In this document: piece after piece, positions 10,714-23,209 of the stretch
Layout: each line of letters starts with the position of its first letter
How positions within the stretch are numbered: position 1 is the stretch's first letter
NCBI GenBank assembly: GCA_030998015.1
Contig: JARWMV010000241.1
Coordinates: 1-64,000 of the forward strand
Origin: Ceratorhiza oryzae-sativae
Lineage: Eukaryota > Basidiomycota > Agaricomycetes > Cantharellales > Ceratobasidiaceae
DNA length: 64,000 nucleotides
Direction: 5' to 3'
Notes under the pieces: model-generated
Databases searched by the model: none
Told to the model about the DNA's origin: nothing
The model's input: the letters and a program-made list of their open reading frames with translations, nothing else
Program-made: the position numbers and the translations under genes

Positions 10714-12922
10714 TATCCCCGACCAAAGTCCAACGCCACGCCAAATAGAACACATTGTTACTATCCAGAGCGTTCCTATGTCGACATCTTCTGCGAGCTG
10801 TTGGGCATGAGCCTTGACCGCATGTTCATCAACCGGAGAGAGAAAGAAGCCGAGGGCTCCGGCGCCAGTACCTCAATGAAGGGGTGTTTTAACATGCGCT
10901 CCAGACGCTTCAAAGAAGATATTCCAAAGCTTCTAGGCTAGCTTTGAACGATAGATTAGAGCAGATTCCCCAGCGTTTATGGCAATCGTAAATCCGTATC
11001 AAACAAACCTCAGTTCCCTCCAGCAATGACCCCCAGCCACATCATAGAACAGGTTCGATGAAGACTGAAGACCGGCTCGATCGGACGGCTTGCCACAACA
11101 CGTGAACCAGTTTTAGCTGTTGATCCGTGACCAAACTTCTATGTACATCCGTTCTTGGCACCTCGTACTCTCACTCGGACAAATGGTAATCATTGCCGGC
11201 AACTGCTCTTCCTCTGCCTGTAGGATTTTTGCTCACGAGTCTGCTTCCTATGCCTTCGCGACCGCGCGTGACTGGTAAACTGCGTGGTCAACATGGCAAG
11301 GCGGAAGAAATATGGCTTCAACTGAGTTACGAAACCCCTGGGTATATGCACCTGGCTTTTGAACTGCGCATCCCAAATGCGGAATTCCGGTCAAGCGAGG
11401 TGACCATCGTTGCACTTGCTCTTGTGCGTCAATGTCGGCTATGAAGAATATGAATCCAAATAGCAGAAACAGACAGAATTTATCGCTACTAAAATGAATT
11501 CGAGTGGCGTTCGATTTGAGTGCGTAGAACACACCACCAACCAGCCGCCCAGGACCGGACACACAACAATGATCTTATACCCAAACCTACACTTGCGCCC
11601 AACAAACCACGAACACTGTCACAATTCCCTACCCCAACAGGCCACCTACCCACGCCATACTCTCGCCCTGGGGCATACTCGGCCCACGCCCAGCTCCATT
11701 CGCAGCCAGGTATATCTAACATAATCATCCTTGGTTTGTAAACATGACCTTCTTGATGTACACCCCCTACTTCGGGATCTGTTTGACCCCCCTGTGTGAA
11801 CTCGATCCAGCGTTCGACCCGCCTCCCCAACTCGATGCGTCGCCCAAATCGGGTCAATGACGAATGTCGGACATTGCCTTGACCCGCATCAGGGTTTAAA
11901 GCACCATGACGCATCCCCGACTCGCGCGGAACGATCCAGCGTCAGACAACTGAGATTTGATACCGACACAGAGCGTCAAGACTGTGGATAAGGTCCCTTT
12001 TTTGGAATCAACGTCGGCGCCGATCATTCAACGTCAACTCGGGGATGTCAAACCGCGGTCGAGATTTCTCGCTTGGGCCGAGCTTTATCCCGAGAGTTGC
12101 AAGTCGAGCGGGGGGAGGGGCCTCGTGCACCCGCGCCTCAATTGAAGCCGTGGCTTAACATCCTTATTTGACTCATTCTGATCTACGGATGACTGTGTGC
12201 CAACTGCCCCAAACGTCATAATCGCCATTCTGGGCAGAGCTGTGTGGCCAGTCCATGAGGGTCAACTGAGCGCTCCCCATCCAACGACAAAAAAAATCTC
12301 CCACACCGAAAAAGATCCAGGAACGGCTGGATTCGGCTGGGAAACCAACTCAGATGCAACGTAACCATCTAATATTAACGATGACCAAGCATGGGATACG
12401 ATACGAACAAAGCGAGTGTACCAGTTAAAAAAGATTATCCTGGAGAGATGAGATCAAGGAGGGAGGTGCGGAGTCTGGACTCCCTCGGGGGTGGCACACG
12501 TGGGTCGTTGTGACTACAGTATGAGGAATGAGGATAGGATCGGTAGAGTTCAAAAAATGTGTCCGCGCGTGCACAGGAAAGTCCATGAGAACAGATATCG
12601 GAGAAAAGCGAGGATGCGTGTGATCTATTCCGTCGAGTAGGGTCCAAGCACAGGCGCCCAAAGAGCGTTGATGGAGGTCGAGCCGAGCACATGCAGAGCC
12701 CCAGTCGCAAGCGTGTCGAGATCATCGTCGAGTCGAGCCGGGCGTCGAACCAAGACAACCCACGACGGTCAGTCCCACCATCGTCCGTCATGTGCACGAC
12801 CCACAGCCGGTATTCAAGTAAAACATCGATCGTGCGACGTCAACCGAAACAATGATTGGGGAAAGGATACGATGATCGATCAGTCATGTTGCTTTAGTTG
12901 GGTCTTGTCCCCGCTCACCCGT
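10714..12922. other. gene-poor spacer and 3' flank of the DUF7137-like gene
   Basis: Frames at 10648-10941 (plus; contains SYVDIFCELLGMSLDRMF), 11193-11444 (plus) and 11489-11914 (minus) have no recognisable domain and no joining exons. 12430-12900 is GC-rich and is probably 3' flank of the minus-strand gene ending at 12923. Confidence 0.4.
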
Positions 12923-13778
12923 TCAATCCCTCACAAGGCCCCTCAAGAATCCAACACCCGAGACAATCATGACCAACAGCGTCATGCCCAGGGCGAAAAA
13001 GCTGGGGTTGTGAATGCTCGTCGCCGCACTGCAACCCGTACACTGCCACCCGGCTACAGACAAATCCACATGAGCAACCCGAGCCGAACGAAAGAACAAG
13101 AGGGTACGCACAGGCGATGGGTGTGTACGCCGCGGGGCTATACATGGCAAACTTGACGTTTTGATTTACTTGGAGTTTGCCAGGTTCGAGACCGGCGGTG
13201 ACTCCTCGCTCGTCAAAGATGCGGAGAGTGTATGTCGCCTGGGCGAGCGGTATGCCGTTTGGAGCCGTCTGCTGTGCATACGCATCCCACGTTACCTATT
13301 TCGACCGATGACACCATGAGCACGCCTCGTCAAGAAAAGCGACTGGCAGAACGTACGGCGGTGGCAGTTCCCGGAATGATCCCGTCTACGATTCCTTGTG
13401 CGTTGGTCGGACCGACTGGATACGTGTTTCCGTTGGAAGAGCAATAGGCCTGGATCGTCAGCGCGGCGGGAGTGCTGAGAAGAGAAGTAAAGTTCCATCC
13501 AAAGGTCAGCGGGTTGTTGGGCATGATTTTGTAGTACGACGCGGTCGTTGTCTGGGCGGGGATCGTGAACGAGATGGTCCCGGGCGGCGCAGTCTGGGGG
13601 ATCGTGTTGACCGATGTCGTCGCCGTCGCGACCGGGGCTAGGTAAAATCGGTCAATTGATGTCCATGGTGCTTTTTCGGACAAGACTCACTGCCAGAGAC
13701 AGACGACCCAGAGAGAGAGCCGCTGGAGGGGTTGGCGGCATTGCTCGTCTGCTGGTTTCTGCTGGATGTTTGGGACAT
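12923..13778 (-). CDS. DUF7137-like fungal membrane protein
   Basis: Function unknown. The ATG at 13778 lies in a CACCATG context. A short Ser/Asn-rich N-terminus (SQTSSRNQQTSNAANPSSG) is followed after an intron by a beta-rich domain with SFTIPAQTTTASYYKIMPN, PLTFGWNFTSLLSTPAALTI and NTYPVGPTNAQGIV. A second intron leads to VTWDAYAQQ and ATYTLRIFDERG. A third leads to a last exon with one hydrophobic segment (FFALGMTLLVMIVSGVGFL) and a very short tail ending at 12923. This order (beta domain then a single C-terminal membrane span) matches what I recall of fungal DUF7137 proteins. I see no signal peptide from this start, so a further upstream exon is possible. It is head to head with the gene at 13853, 74 bp away. 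Confidence 0.75.
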
Positions 13779-13852
13779 GGTGCGCGGGCGTTGGTCGTCG
13801 TCGATGGGGGGAAAAGAGCACGAAGCTTACGCTGAGTCAGCCACACGTGACC
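13779..13852. promoter_or_regulatory. 74-bp shared bidirectional promoter region
   Basis: The only DNA between two divergent start codons (13778 minus, 13853 plus). Both promoters must overlap here or extend into coding sequence. It contains CACGTG at about 13845-13850 (an E-box-type palindrome). No TATA box was seen. Confidence 0.45.
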
Positions 13853-14458
13853 ATGGCCTATCCACGGCGGCCACCACCCCTGCTCAAGTCTGCATTTATC
13901 CAGCCGTACAGCGCCCAGCAGCGCGCACGGAACCTCGCTGCCAGACACTGGGACCTCGTCCGGGCCCACTCGCCGGCGCATCCCGCCACCCGCCATGTGA
14001 TCGACGGCGAGTCGACCGCGGCCGCGATCGTCGGCCACACCGGTCTCCCGGGCACCAACCGACGTCCGGCCCGTGTCGGGTCCACCCGCCCCAAGGCCAC
14101 TGGCCATTGGGGGAGTGGCGATCCCCCTCGAGCCGAAGCCACCGGAACCAGACGGTGCGTGCGGGCGACCCTGCGTCTAGAGTCTGACCAACCACCCCAG
14201 GCAGAGTGCTGCATGTCTGGTTGCGCCGTCTGCGTGTACGACCTCTACCTCTCCTCCCTCGCCGACTACAAACAGCTGCTGTCCGCTGCCAAAGCCCAGC
14301 TCCGTGCCAGGGCCGTCCCACCGTCCGAGTGGCCCGAAGAGGTGCGTCAAGCCAAGGACCAGCACGTCGACGATCCAGAAGACGCCCTCGACAGCCTCGA
14401 CCCGAGCATCAAGGCCTTTCTCTTGCTGGAAAAGAAACTCGGTCAAAAGGGATCATAA
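13853..14458 (+). CDS. Oxidored-like (OXLD1 family) protein
   Basis: Small protein of the Oxidored-like/OXLD1 family, generally mitochondrial and of poorly known function. Three exons fit: 13853-14010, 14096-14154 and 14205-14458, giving 156 residues with no internal stop. The joins are supported by the family signature they create: IPLEPKPPEP, then DECCMSGCAVCVYDLYL, i.e. PxPPEPxxCCxSGCxxCVxDxY with its four cysteines, followed by an acidic and charged C-terminus. The N-terminus (MAYPRRPPPLLKSAF) is basic and free of early acidic residues, compatible with a mitochondrial presequence. Introns are 85 and 50 nt. Confidence 0.85.
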   Translation: MAYPRRPPPLLKSAFIQPYSAQQRARNLAARHWDLVRAHSPAHPATRHVIDGESTAAAIVGHTGLPGTNRRPARVGSTRPKATGHWGSGDPPRAEATGTRRCVRATLRLESDQPPQAECCMSGCAVCVYDLYLSSLADYKQLLSAAKAQLRARAVPPSEWPEEVRQAKDQHVDDPEDALDSLDPSIKAFLLLEKKLGQKGS

Positions 14459-14594
14459 ATCATACAAGAAACAAGATTCCATTTGGGCATAACGAAAATG
14501 TCGTATATGTACTAGGGTCGTATATGTACTGCTTCCAGAAATTTGCAAGGCATGGTCAACATGTAGAAAAAGAGTCGGGATAGTCGTCAGAAAT

Positions 14595-17583
14595 CTAGCG
14601 ATACCGCTTCAGCAGCGCATGTCCACTACTCGCTACACTCTCGGTCCCCCCACCGTCCGCACTCCCTCGCTCAACACCCTCGCTCGCAACCGTCCCCTCG
14701 TGTTCCTGAATCAACCCCCGTCCAGTCTTGACCTCTCCAGCCACCACACCAACTCGCTCATCGTCCTCGTCCTCGGCAGGTGTCCACACGCTCTCCGCCA
14801 CCGTCGCCCGATCGCTCCTCGCCAATCCGGAAACACCCCGGTTGAGCAGAGGTGGCGCAAGACCGGTCACAGCATCACCGTAAACCGACTCGCCCTCGTC
14901 CGTCGGCGGGAGGGACGGAGCAGGTTCAGGCTCGGTCCGAGGGAAATACTCGGACTCGGCCTGCTGAGCCTGAACACTCCCCGCGCCGGTGCCGCTCCCA
15001 CTGCTTGCGGCGCTCAGCCTCGGCACTCGGCTCGCATCTCCGTCTTCGGCCAGCCCGTCCCCTGCCTTGACCGGACTAGCCAAGGCAATGTTGCTTGCTC
15101 CTGCACCAGCAAGCGCAATACTGCTTCCTCCCGCCAACGGAATCGCCCCTCCTGCCTCCCGGTCCCTCATCGTTGCCAGAGGGCTCTTCCAATCCTTTCT
15201 CGTCGGCGTCGGCGCTCGACTCAGCGGTGGGCTCGTCACTCGCCTGGGAACAGCGCTAGCACTTCCAGCCGGGGCCGGCACCCTCAGCACATACGTTCCA
15301 GGGTTGTACGGGTCAGGCGTCCCAGAGCGAAGAGGATCGGGTGTACCGTTTCGGAACAGATCAAACGACGGTCTATCGGCAGGTGGAGTCGGCGTCGAGC
15401 GACCTTTGGCCTTGGGCGGGGCGGTTTCCTTGTCCTTTTCCTTGAAATGCACCCCTCCGCTGGACGGACCTCGCCTCAAATCCGGCGTTCGACCAGGACT
15501 CTCGACCAACCCGTCCGACCCAGTTGCCATATCCATCATCCTCAGCGCCGGCTCGTCCTCAAATCACCCATCGCACTCACACCCACGCTCCCGCTCTGCA
15601 TACTGGGCCCATACCCGCCCACGCGCTTGGCAGCCTCGATCCGCACGGCCGAGTCGTCCGGAAGCGGCGGGGCCGTCGCCTCTCGGAACCGCTTGGTCCC
15701 AATCCCCGCATGACCCGCGTCCTCGCTCGGTCCACGCGCAGACGACGTCTGCGAGGTGACCGTGTTCCGACGAGCGCGCCCGATCGTGCTCCGTCGCCGC
15801 GCTCGGACGATCGTCCCGACCGCACCGAACCCGCCGCCGCGCAGCGCGTCCAGACCGGGTTCCTCCGTCTCGGCCAGCGAGAGCACGTCGTCCTCGGGAT
15901 CGTGCGCGGCTCCTTCGAGCTTCTCCAGATCCGGCCCATATTCGCCATGCTCGGTCGGTCCGCCCGTGCGTCTCCGAAAACGGGAATGCTGGGAAGCCCG
16001 AGAATCCGGCCGCTCGTGATGGACTTCTTGTCTCGCGGCGGCAAGGAGCAAGGTAGTGCGCCGGTCGAGGTGTTGGAGTTTTCGGGGATCCACTTTGGAC
16101 ATTTGGAGGATGGTGATGCCGGTGCAAATCATGAAAAAGCCGAGCACCACGGTCAGGATCTGCGTGACGGTCGCATGGAGGCCTTGGTATAGGATCTGTT
16201 ATCGAGCCATATGAGCGCTACGCAGCAGTCTGAGGGCGGCAGCACATACTACTGAGGTGACTAGGGTGCAGAATGTGAAAATGACGTAGTACGTGGGTGT
16301 AACTATCGTCACATAATTAATTTGAGCACGGCTGAAACAACTAAACAAAGACGCACCCATGGCGGTATTAAACAGCGCAAGCGCAACATTCAAGTAGTAG
16401 ATCTCCGTTAACAAGGTTATGATAACAAACACGAGCAGGAAGTATATAAACCAGTTTTTGAACTGGATTCCAACATCAGCGGTGCGATACCTGAAGCAAC
16501 AAACCCACGCACCTGATTATCTCCCCTGATGCTCGTGACGATGCTGGCCCCCAACCCTTGTGTGCAGCTCACGCTCAGCCCTCCAATGAGCGAACACACC
16601 AGGATATACCAGAGCATCGACTTTTTGCCATATTTTGGCGCAACAAAAACGACGATCCCCAAGGCGGCGAGAATAACAACACCGCCAAACGAAAGAAAGC
16701 CAGGAGCAAGAAATAGGTGCTTGAATCCAGCGATGGTCGTTACAGATTGTTCCTCTGGGGCATTTAGCGCAATAACTATTGAGCCGATCTAACCGCATGG
16801 ATTGAGATAAGCGAGCAGCCCAGGCACGACGAAAGCGAGGCATTCGGTTAGCCAGGTGGCAAGCAGAGAGGCAAGCGGGTAGTGCGCACAATGCATTGTA
16901 TACATCCAATCCATCCAAAGAACGTTAGTTTCTCCTTGAGGAATATCGATGACAGGATGGCGCAAATGACGACCGACAGGGCTCCAAGTGGGGTCTGCAA
17001 CGGTTCTTGAGCTTCATCCTCGTCCAGCGGAACCTTGAGAGAGTACGTACGACAACAATTGCCTCTACGAAAGCATAGGCACCAAAGTTACACAGTTCGC
17101 CAATGATCATCATTATCATCCCGGTCCACCATAGCGGGCTCTTCAAGTACGCAACACCCTCGCCTGCTACCCCGCCCTCTACCGTGGTGGTAGCTCAGCA
17201 AAAGGATTCCGGATCGACCGAACAAGGCAAAAACACGTACTCTGTGAACTTATGAGACCCTAGATGGGATAGTCGCTGTCAGTCCCCCTCAAGATGGAGC
17301 TGCCGATGTCCCGGCTAAGAGCACAAACTTGCCTTTTTCTTAAAGACGAACGAAGAACCGATGAGCACGCCCGAGCTGACAGCCAGGATGATCCCAACAC
17401 TATCGGCCCGCGACAGATTCAACCCCAGACACCCGATCCACATCCCAATACGTCAGTAACGAAAGTCAACACGAGGCGCCAGTAAACAAAAAAAACCTAC
17501 GCTCGATATTGCGACGGTTGCCCAGAACCCGAGTGGGCGCCTGCGGTCTCGGAGACGGCGGCCGAAGCCGTAGATGAAGACAT
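14595..17583 (-). CDS. NIPA-type magnesium transporter (DUF803)
   Basis: Multi-pass membrane protein of the NIPA family, predicted to move Mg2+ across plasma or endosomal membrane. Exons give IILAVSSGVLIGSSFVFKKK (near 17360), SPLWWTGMIMMIIGELCNFG (near 17120), LGALSVVICAILSSIFLKEK (near 16960), WIGCIQCIVGATIIALNAPE, YILVCSLIGGLSVSCTQGLG (near 16580), YLNVALALFNTAM, TPTYYVIFTFCTLVTSVV and FFMICTGITILQMSKVDP (near 16120). A long cytosolic Ser/Pro-rich tail of about 500 residues follows, containing EEPGLDALRGGGFGAVGTI, and stops at 14595. The start is uncertain: MSSSTASAAVSETAG begins at 17583 but I find no AG acceptor for the following intron; an ATG at 17443 (MWIGCLGLNLSRADS) is the conservative choice. 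The frame change near 15540-15620 also needs an intron whose ends I cannot fix. Confidence 0.88.
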
Positions 17584-20500
17584 GGTCGTCGAGTAGGTGG
17601 CCGACGCCGACAACGAGGTGGGGCCCAGAATATTACTGAACGTGCCATGCGGTCTGTCTGACTGTCACGTGCCAAACATTTGATAAACACGGCTCGGGTC
17701 AGCGCGTTGCCAGGTCCGCGAGTGCATGCGCTGTCCGGTGATAATCGCGTTTGATTCAGCAGTCGGTTTTTATGACCTTGGTTACAATCCTCCTTGCTAC
17801 TATCTTCTCGTCGACGCCGATGGTTCATGCTCCATATAACAGTGAACAGCCACATGGCTCATTTCTGACATCTGACCAAACTGACAACTAATTGATGTGA
17901 GGGCTGTGTCTAATTGTTGCACAGTCTTGGACCAAATGACTGGTGAGTTGTACTTAGGGCGTTTGGCGCCACCCGAACCCCCACAATGATACATGCGATA
18001 TATGGATCTCGGTAAAGTGATCGTGACCCTTCCCATACGAGCAACTCCCTTTCCGCGACTCTGCTAAACCCGTAACGTTTATTGCAACGGGAGGTAGGTC
18101 CCTAGACGGAAGAGCGTTATGAGTTACGCGTCAATCGACTCGCAACCACACTCATGTAATCTCTTGGGCAGTGGAGACCCGGATCTTGGCTGTATCACCT
18201 AGTTAATAGACGTCTAGAACACACGTCACCTCCATCATAGCACCTAGGACGCGAAATGAGGCATAGGCTTTATTGGGCTCCTCTCGGCGCCTTTTTTAGG
18301 ATATCTCTATCACCATTACCCTCACGCGGTGGACCCCAATGAAGCCACGGCTCGCAGTCGATAGCATAAATTTGGTTGAACTCCTTTGTAAGGTCGTTGC
18401 GCTAAGGGGCTTCCGGTGCCTTTAATTATTAGTTGCACAAATGGACTCTTCCAGTAACACTCGCAGCCCCTGGTGGTGCATAGAGTCCTGTTCGCTGGCC
18501 GTAGACCTTCTTCGAAACAGGGTGTTTTACTATATTCGGTTCTCGTACTCGATATTACGCACCATCGCGGTGCAGCGCTGTGCATCGTTCCTGGTTGTAA
18601 TGTTACCGTCCAGTGAGTCGACCGCGAGCTTTCACTAGGCCGATTATAAAGAGTATTAAAAGAAATATAGCATTTCAGTCCAGATGCTTGTGGCTCCGAG
18701 GCTATCAATGTTGGACTATCGTGCTGGCGATAAGTATTACTTTACTCACTCGATTCTCATAGATGCCACTCCAGAGTATTCACTTCTTATATATTTGATA
18801 ATACATTGAAAGACCATTTCCTCGCCCAGACCGTCCAAGCGCCGGGTTCTTGGCTACTGGCTCGCCAACGCCTGAGTCGTATCGATGAGGGGCCGATACC
18901 AAGGGGTTCTCCTCGAGCTGAATCAACATGGTGATGCTTTAAAGCACTATCTAAAGACTTCTAGTCTGTAGTCTGGCCAGAAGGATCCCGCATGTCAATT
19001 TCAGTCAAATGCATCCCAGTGAACTCCACATGAACTCGGAATGTACTGGCCTTAAACCCGTCAAATTAACCCCTTATACTTGACTCAAAATGTATTCGCA
19101 ATTGTTTCTATAGCCCTGATCGGGACAAGACTCATCTTCCGCCTCCGCCCACTCCAAAACGAAGAAATTCTCACCCGAACAATCTCAAAAAGGTGTAATT
19201 CGGCCAAGAATTTATTAGTACTAGTGGTGGGCTTCGTTTGGATAAAATTCTGTCATCATTGGGCGATAGGCTGTACCCAGCGCTATACAGAGAATTGAAA
19301 GCGTTTGAATGCGAAAGGGGAGTCCGTTCGATGCTCTAGGCTCCGTCAGTGGCCTTCTCACTTTGCCATAAGGCACAGATGTTTTTCTATTCGGGGAGCT
19401 GTATTTCTGGGGGTTAATTGGTATGCTAGCGGTGTCGAATTATCCAAGTGCAAACTGCCCCAGCGGTGAACAGGTGCCAAGCTCATCACTCCGTTTGGCA
19501 CTTTGGCAAGTTCTCCAGCAGGAGAGTTCGCCAACAACTGAGAAAGCACTTTATTACCGTACCTCACGTGAGGAATTCGGCTGCGGGCCTGCAGGGCGAG
19601 CGTGTGAGGGATGCAGTCCGGATGAGCTGATTTCTGCCGGACTGTCTCCTCGATATCGATCCTGCTTGCACTGTTATAGAGGCCGAACCACATCAGGAAT
19701 GCGAAACCGTAGATAAGAACGAAGGAATAGCACAAGTCTCTGTACAGCTCAGACGTCCAAAAAATTTGGATCCTCAAAAGGGCCTCTTTCTGACCAATAT
19801 AGCCAGTTATAGTGGTTATACCCGACATGAAATCTGGATGTTTCACCTAAATACTGGAATTTGGCTTGAACGTCCATTTTCATGAGGGGTATGCAAGTAA
19901 TAGCTCTTCATTCTTTTGACAGGACTAAGAATCACACAAAATCACACGAGCCAGTCCTGGTCTCCGTCTCCCTGAACTGGATCATTTTGACAATTTAAGC
20001 TACCTTGTGCAAAACATCCATATTATATGCGCTGTAAGACCACTATTCCTGGGCAAATTAGTCAAAAAGTGGCCCTTTTTGGGATCCAAAAAAATTGGGT
20101 GTCTGCATCGTACAGAGAAGTAGAGCTGCAGAGCGCGACAAACGGAAGGGATCGAAGCGAGATTCCGATGGGGCGTTCGTGAGTGGATCCGGCATGTTAG
20201 CATTCATAAGTGCTAAAAACTGGACTAGCCTACAGTTCTCCGTAAGAAGGCGAAATGATCTATTGGTAGCCTGAACCCTGTAGCATTAAACAAGTAGCCC
20301 ATAATTCTTTTGGCCATACTGTTAGAATTTATCTTACATAGAAGAAAGCCAATATTTCTCGCACAGAGTAGGCCTACGGTGGCCTTGCGAGTTGTCTCAG
20401 ACTTATTTTGGCTGCGTATATGCGCCGGTATGGTAATGAAAGATCTCACGAGTTTGGATGATTGCCTTGAACCGTCGCTTGGGAATTTTTTTCGCCCCAC

Positions 20501-20893
20501 GCGGTAGGGATGGTTCTATTATCCCCAGTATGCACTACGGTGAACACTCGAACAAAATAATCCGACCGAGGAGCACACAGAATCAATCACCAAAAGGACG
20601 AGGCGTAACAATCGATTACTTGAATTGTTATTTTCGTTCTCTAGTAGATTATCCTATTTGCGACTGGTAGTGAAGTAAACTGGATCCATTGACGGAGTAG
20701 CAAAGTTTGGGTGATTTTGTTTCACATCATTTAGAGATGATTAGTCACCACGAATATTTCAGAGTTGTGACGACACGAGGGCGCAACCTGGATATCTAAA
20801 CCTCGTTTAAAGCCATCGATCTCATCAAACACTCACGCTCGAGCTGCATTGGAACTGGGTCGAAAACCAGTCCATCACTCGCTCTCTGTGGAC
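17584..20893. other. 3.3-kb gene-poor region
   Basis: No recognisable exon chain on either strand. The longest frame (minus, 19358-19846) holds a hydrophobic stretch DLCYSFVLIYGFAFLMWFG and may be a broken membrane-protein exon, but nothing joins to it. The region looks like degraded sequence. Confidence 0.4.
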
Positions 20894-22436
20894 ATGAATG
20901 CTAGAGATTTGGCCTCGCCACAGGTCATTCGCGTTGGGATCATAGGGACGGGTTCAGCAGCACAGATCATACATGTGAGTTGCTTATTATATTCGAGCAA
21001 TTCCTACATGCCACTTGCTGTGTAGCTTCCCACTCTGCAACTGCTTTCGGACAAATACAAAGTTACGGCGCTCTGCGATGTTTCTCCGCAGTCACTCGCC
21101 CATTCTGGACGAAAGTTCGGGTTGAGTGCTGATAGGCTACATACTAAGTCGTAAGTTTCATATAGCAATCAGATGATAGTTAAGCAGACAAACCGTTTCA
21201 GATCCGATCTTGTCAAGCGGCAGGATGTCGATTTAGTAGCCATACTATCTGCGGATGAGTACCACGTATGTTTTTCCTGCATTTTGAGGTTCCGCCTTCA
21301 AATAAGTAGTGCAGGTTTTGCAAGCAATTGAAGCGGCCGATGCTGGTAAACATGGTGCGGAATTCCATATCGAACCTAGTACGAACCAACGCTCAGTCGG
21401 ACCTAGTATTCATTGAAAAGCCCATGGCTCTCACGAATGAGGACGCTGACGCGATAATCGCCGCACAGCGTCGCAACAAAGTGAGTTTATCTGCCTTTTA
21501 TGATCGTTTTTCCAACGTTCAGTGGCCCAGGTAATGGTATTTGTGGGATACATGAGAAGATATGCTCCGGCTTTTGTTGAAGCTGTGAAAATCGTACAAT
21601 CAATGAAGAAAATTGAATACGTTCGAGTGAGGGATATCATCGGCGGAGTATGCGATTTCCCATCTAATAATATCACACAACTAATCCATTTTCCGATGGT
21701 AGAATCCGTTCTTCATTGCCCAATCGGGGTGTTTCCCCAAGAGCTTCAATGATATACCTGAATCATTTGCCCAAGACTTTGCCAGCCGAGCCCAGTCCAT
21801 CGCCTTCTCCGCCCTAGGAAAGGATCGTGCCCAAAAATCATGGTTGGTTGAGGCTTACCGCCTCCTTGGCAGTCTCGGTTCGCATGATTTGTCAGCCATG
21901 AGAGAGCTGATAGGTATGCCGAAGAAGTGTCTCTGCGCCGCAACAAACAGCAGCGGCTCATTCTTGACAGCATTGTTTGAGGTATTGTATTGGTGCGAAG
22001 GCTGGGAGTTTTCGTTAAATCATCCTTTGCTATCCCCAGTATGACGGATTCGTCACAACTTATGAAACGGGTATCGACAGCGTTGGGAAGTTTGATGCAC
22101 ACTTGGAGGTACATGGGGAAGGCAAACGCATCAAGGTCACATATGATACCCCCTATATCAAGGTAGCCCCACTAAGCTTTTGTTGTCATCAGTCTATTTA
22201 CATCGTTACAGGGCCTCCCAATTACTCTAACCATTCTCGAGGCTAACCCGGATGGACATTTCCAAGAGCGAGTAGTGCGACCAACCTACCAAGACGCTTA
22301 TACATGCGAATATGAGGCGCTTTATGACTCGATTGTGCTTGGCGCGCCGGTCAAAACTACTCCAGAGGACGCGAAGCAGGATTTGGAAATCTTTAGACTG
22401 GTTATTGATGCGCTTGCACAAGGGACACAAGTGTAA
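20894..22436 (+). CDS. Gfo/Idh/MocA family NAD(P)-dependent oxidoreductase
   Basis: Cytosolic dehydrogenase of the glucose-fructose oxidoreductase type; the sugar or polyol substrate cannot be told. The ATG at 20894 gives MNARDLASPQVIRVGIIGTG with the Rossmann GxGxxA (GIIGTGSAAQ). Seven or eight short GT-AG introns then join exons coding for YKVTALCDVSPQSLA, QDVDLVAILSADEYH, the catalytic-lysine motif VFIEKPMALT (near 21415), RRYAPAFVEA, a C-terminal domain with SLGSHDLSAMREL and EYDGFVTTYETG, and DAYTCEYEALYDSI. It ends VIDALAQGTQV at 22434. EKP and the nucleotide-binding loop are intact and no frame break was found. It stands alone, with gene-poor DNA to the left and LTR remnants to the right. 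Confidence 0.9.
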
Positions 22437-22681
22437 AGCTGAACATTTTCCTGTAAAGTGACATGGCTTGTATTACGTCGCCCCTTACAACAATCTTATC
22501 GCTGTTCAAGTATGCAACAAGCTGCACATGCAATAACGCTCTCATTGCTGAGCTACTATCGAATGGAATAGATCATGTAAACCGGCCCCTGGGCTTGTCC
22601 GAACTCGTCTCAATATGTTTCTTCAGATTATTGTGCGTTTATGAGTTGCCGAGCCCTGTAATGTTTGCTCTGTTAAATTTC

Positions 22682-22877
22682 TGTTGAACGATCCCACGCA
22701 TATATCTTTCTCCTTCCGTATACACGCCGATGTACTTCCTCGTTTTATCCGTTGTATGCTATATAAACGACTGTACATGTCGCTCATCCCTCAGCGGCGT
22801 ATTCACCCCTCTCTCACTGTGTGCTCAACCACTCCGCTAAGTCATCACAAGGTGCATTTATTTTTCGTGCTTCAACA
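22682..22877 (+). repeat. old, shortened solo LTR of the copia family at 42567
   Basis: Starts TGTTGAACGAT and ends GCTTCAACA like the 280-bp LTRs at 42567 and 48258, and shares GTATACACGCCGATGTAC and TGCTATATAAACGA in the same order, but is only 196 bp with many changes. Flanks ATTTC (22677-22681) and ATTCC (22878-22882) are a 4-of-5 decayed target duplication. Confidence 0.85.
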
Positions 22878-22880
22878 ATT

Positions 22881-23045
22881 CCAGCGCGTGAAGCCCGCCT
22901 TTCCGATGCATTCCACTAGTCTCTTCTTTTAATCTGACACTTGATGTACTCATTTAGCACTTTGACAACTGCACACGGCATTGAGACCTCAGAGCAGCCC
23001 AAGACCAACGGATCGATCACTTGGGCAGGGCCGATGCTATCTCCG
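22881..23045. repeat. dispersed repeat, copy 1
   Basis: About 160 bp aligning by eye with 28885-29050. Shared landmarks are TTTCCGAT, ACTAGTCTC/ATTAGTCTC, and ACACGGCATTGAG followed by CAGCCCAAG/CAGCCAAAG and GATC(G/A)ATCACTT. It directly follows the solo LTR at 22682. The parent element was not identified. Confidence 0.65.
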
Positions 23046-23209
23046 TCCTCGTGCCGAACTATCCGTCGGTTCATTCACTTCTCCAGTGCGGATATCGAAC
23101 CCCTATCCCAGATCGCCGATCACCCATAGGTAAATCCACTCGTGGTCAGCCCCCATACTTAGGAAGCTCTCGGGACACTGCCCCCACGAAGCAAATTAAT
23201 CATTGGGAC

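Noticed and set aside
13766..14458. Single unspliced 230-codon frame for the OXLD1-like protein
   Set aside because: Unspliced reading lacks the PxPPEP segment before CCMSGC; two introns restore the family signature.
19358..19846. 162-codon minus frame as a membrane protein
   Set aside because: One hydrophobic stretch only, no family motif and no joining exon.
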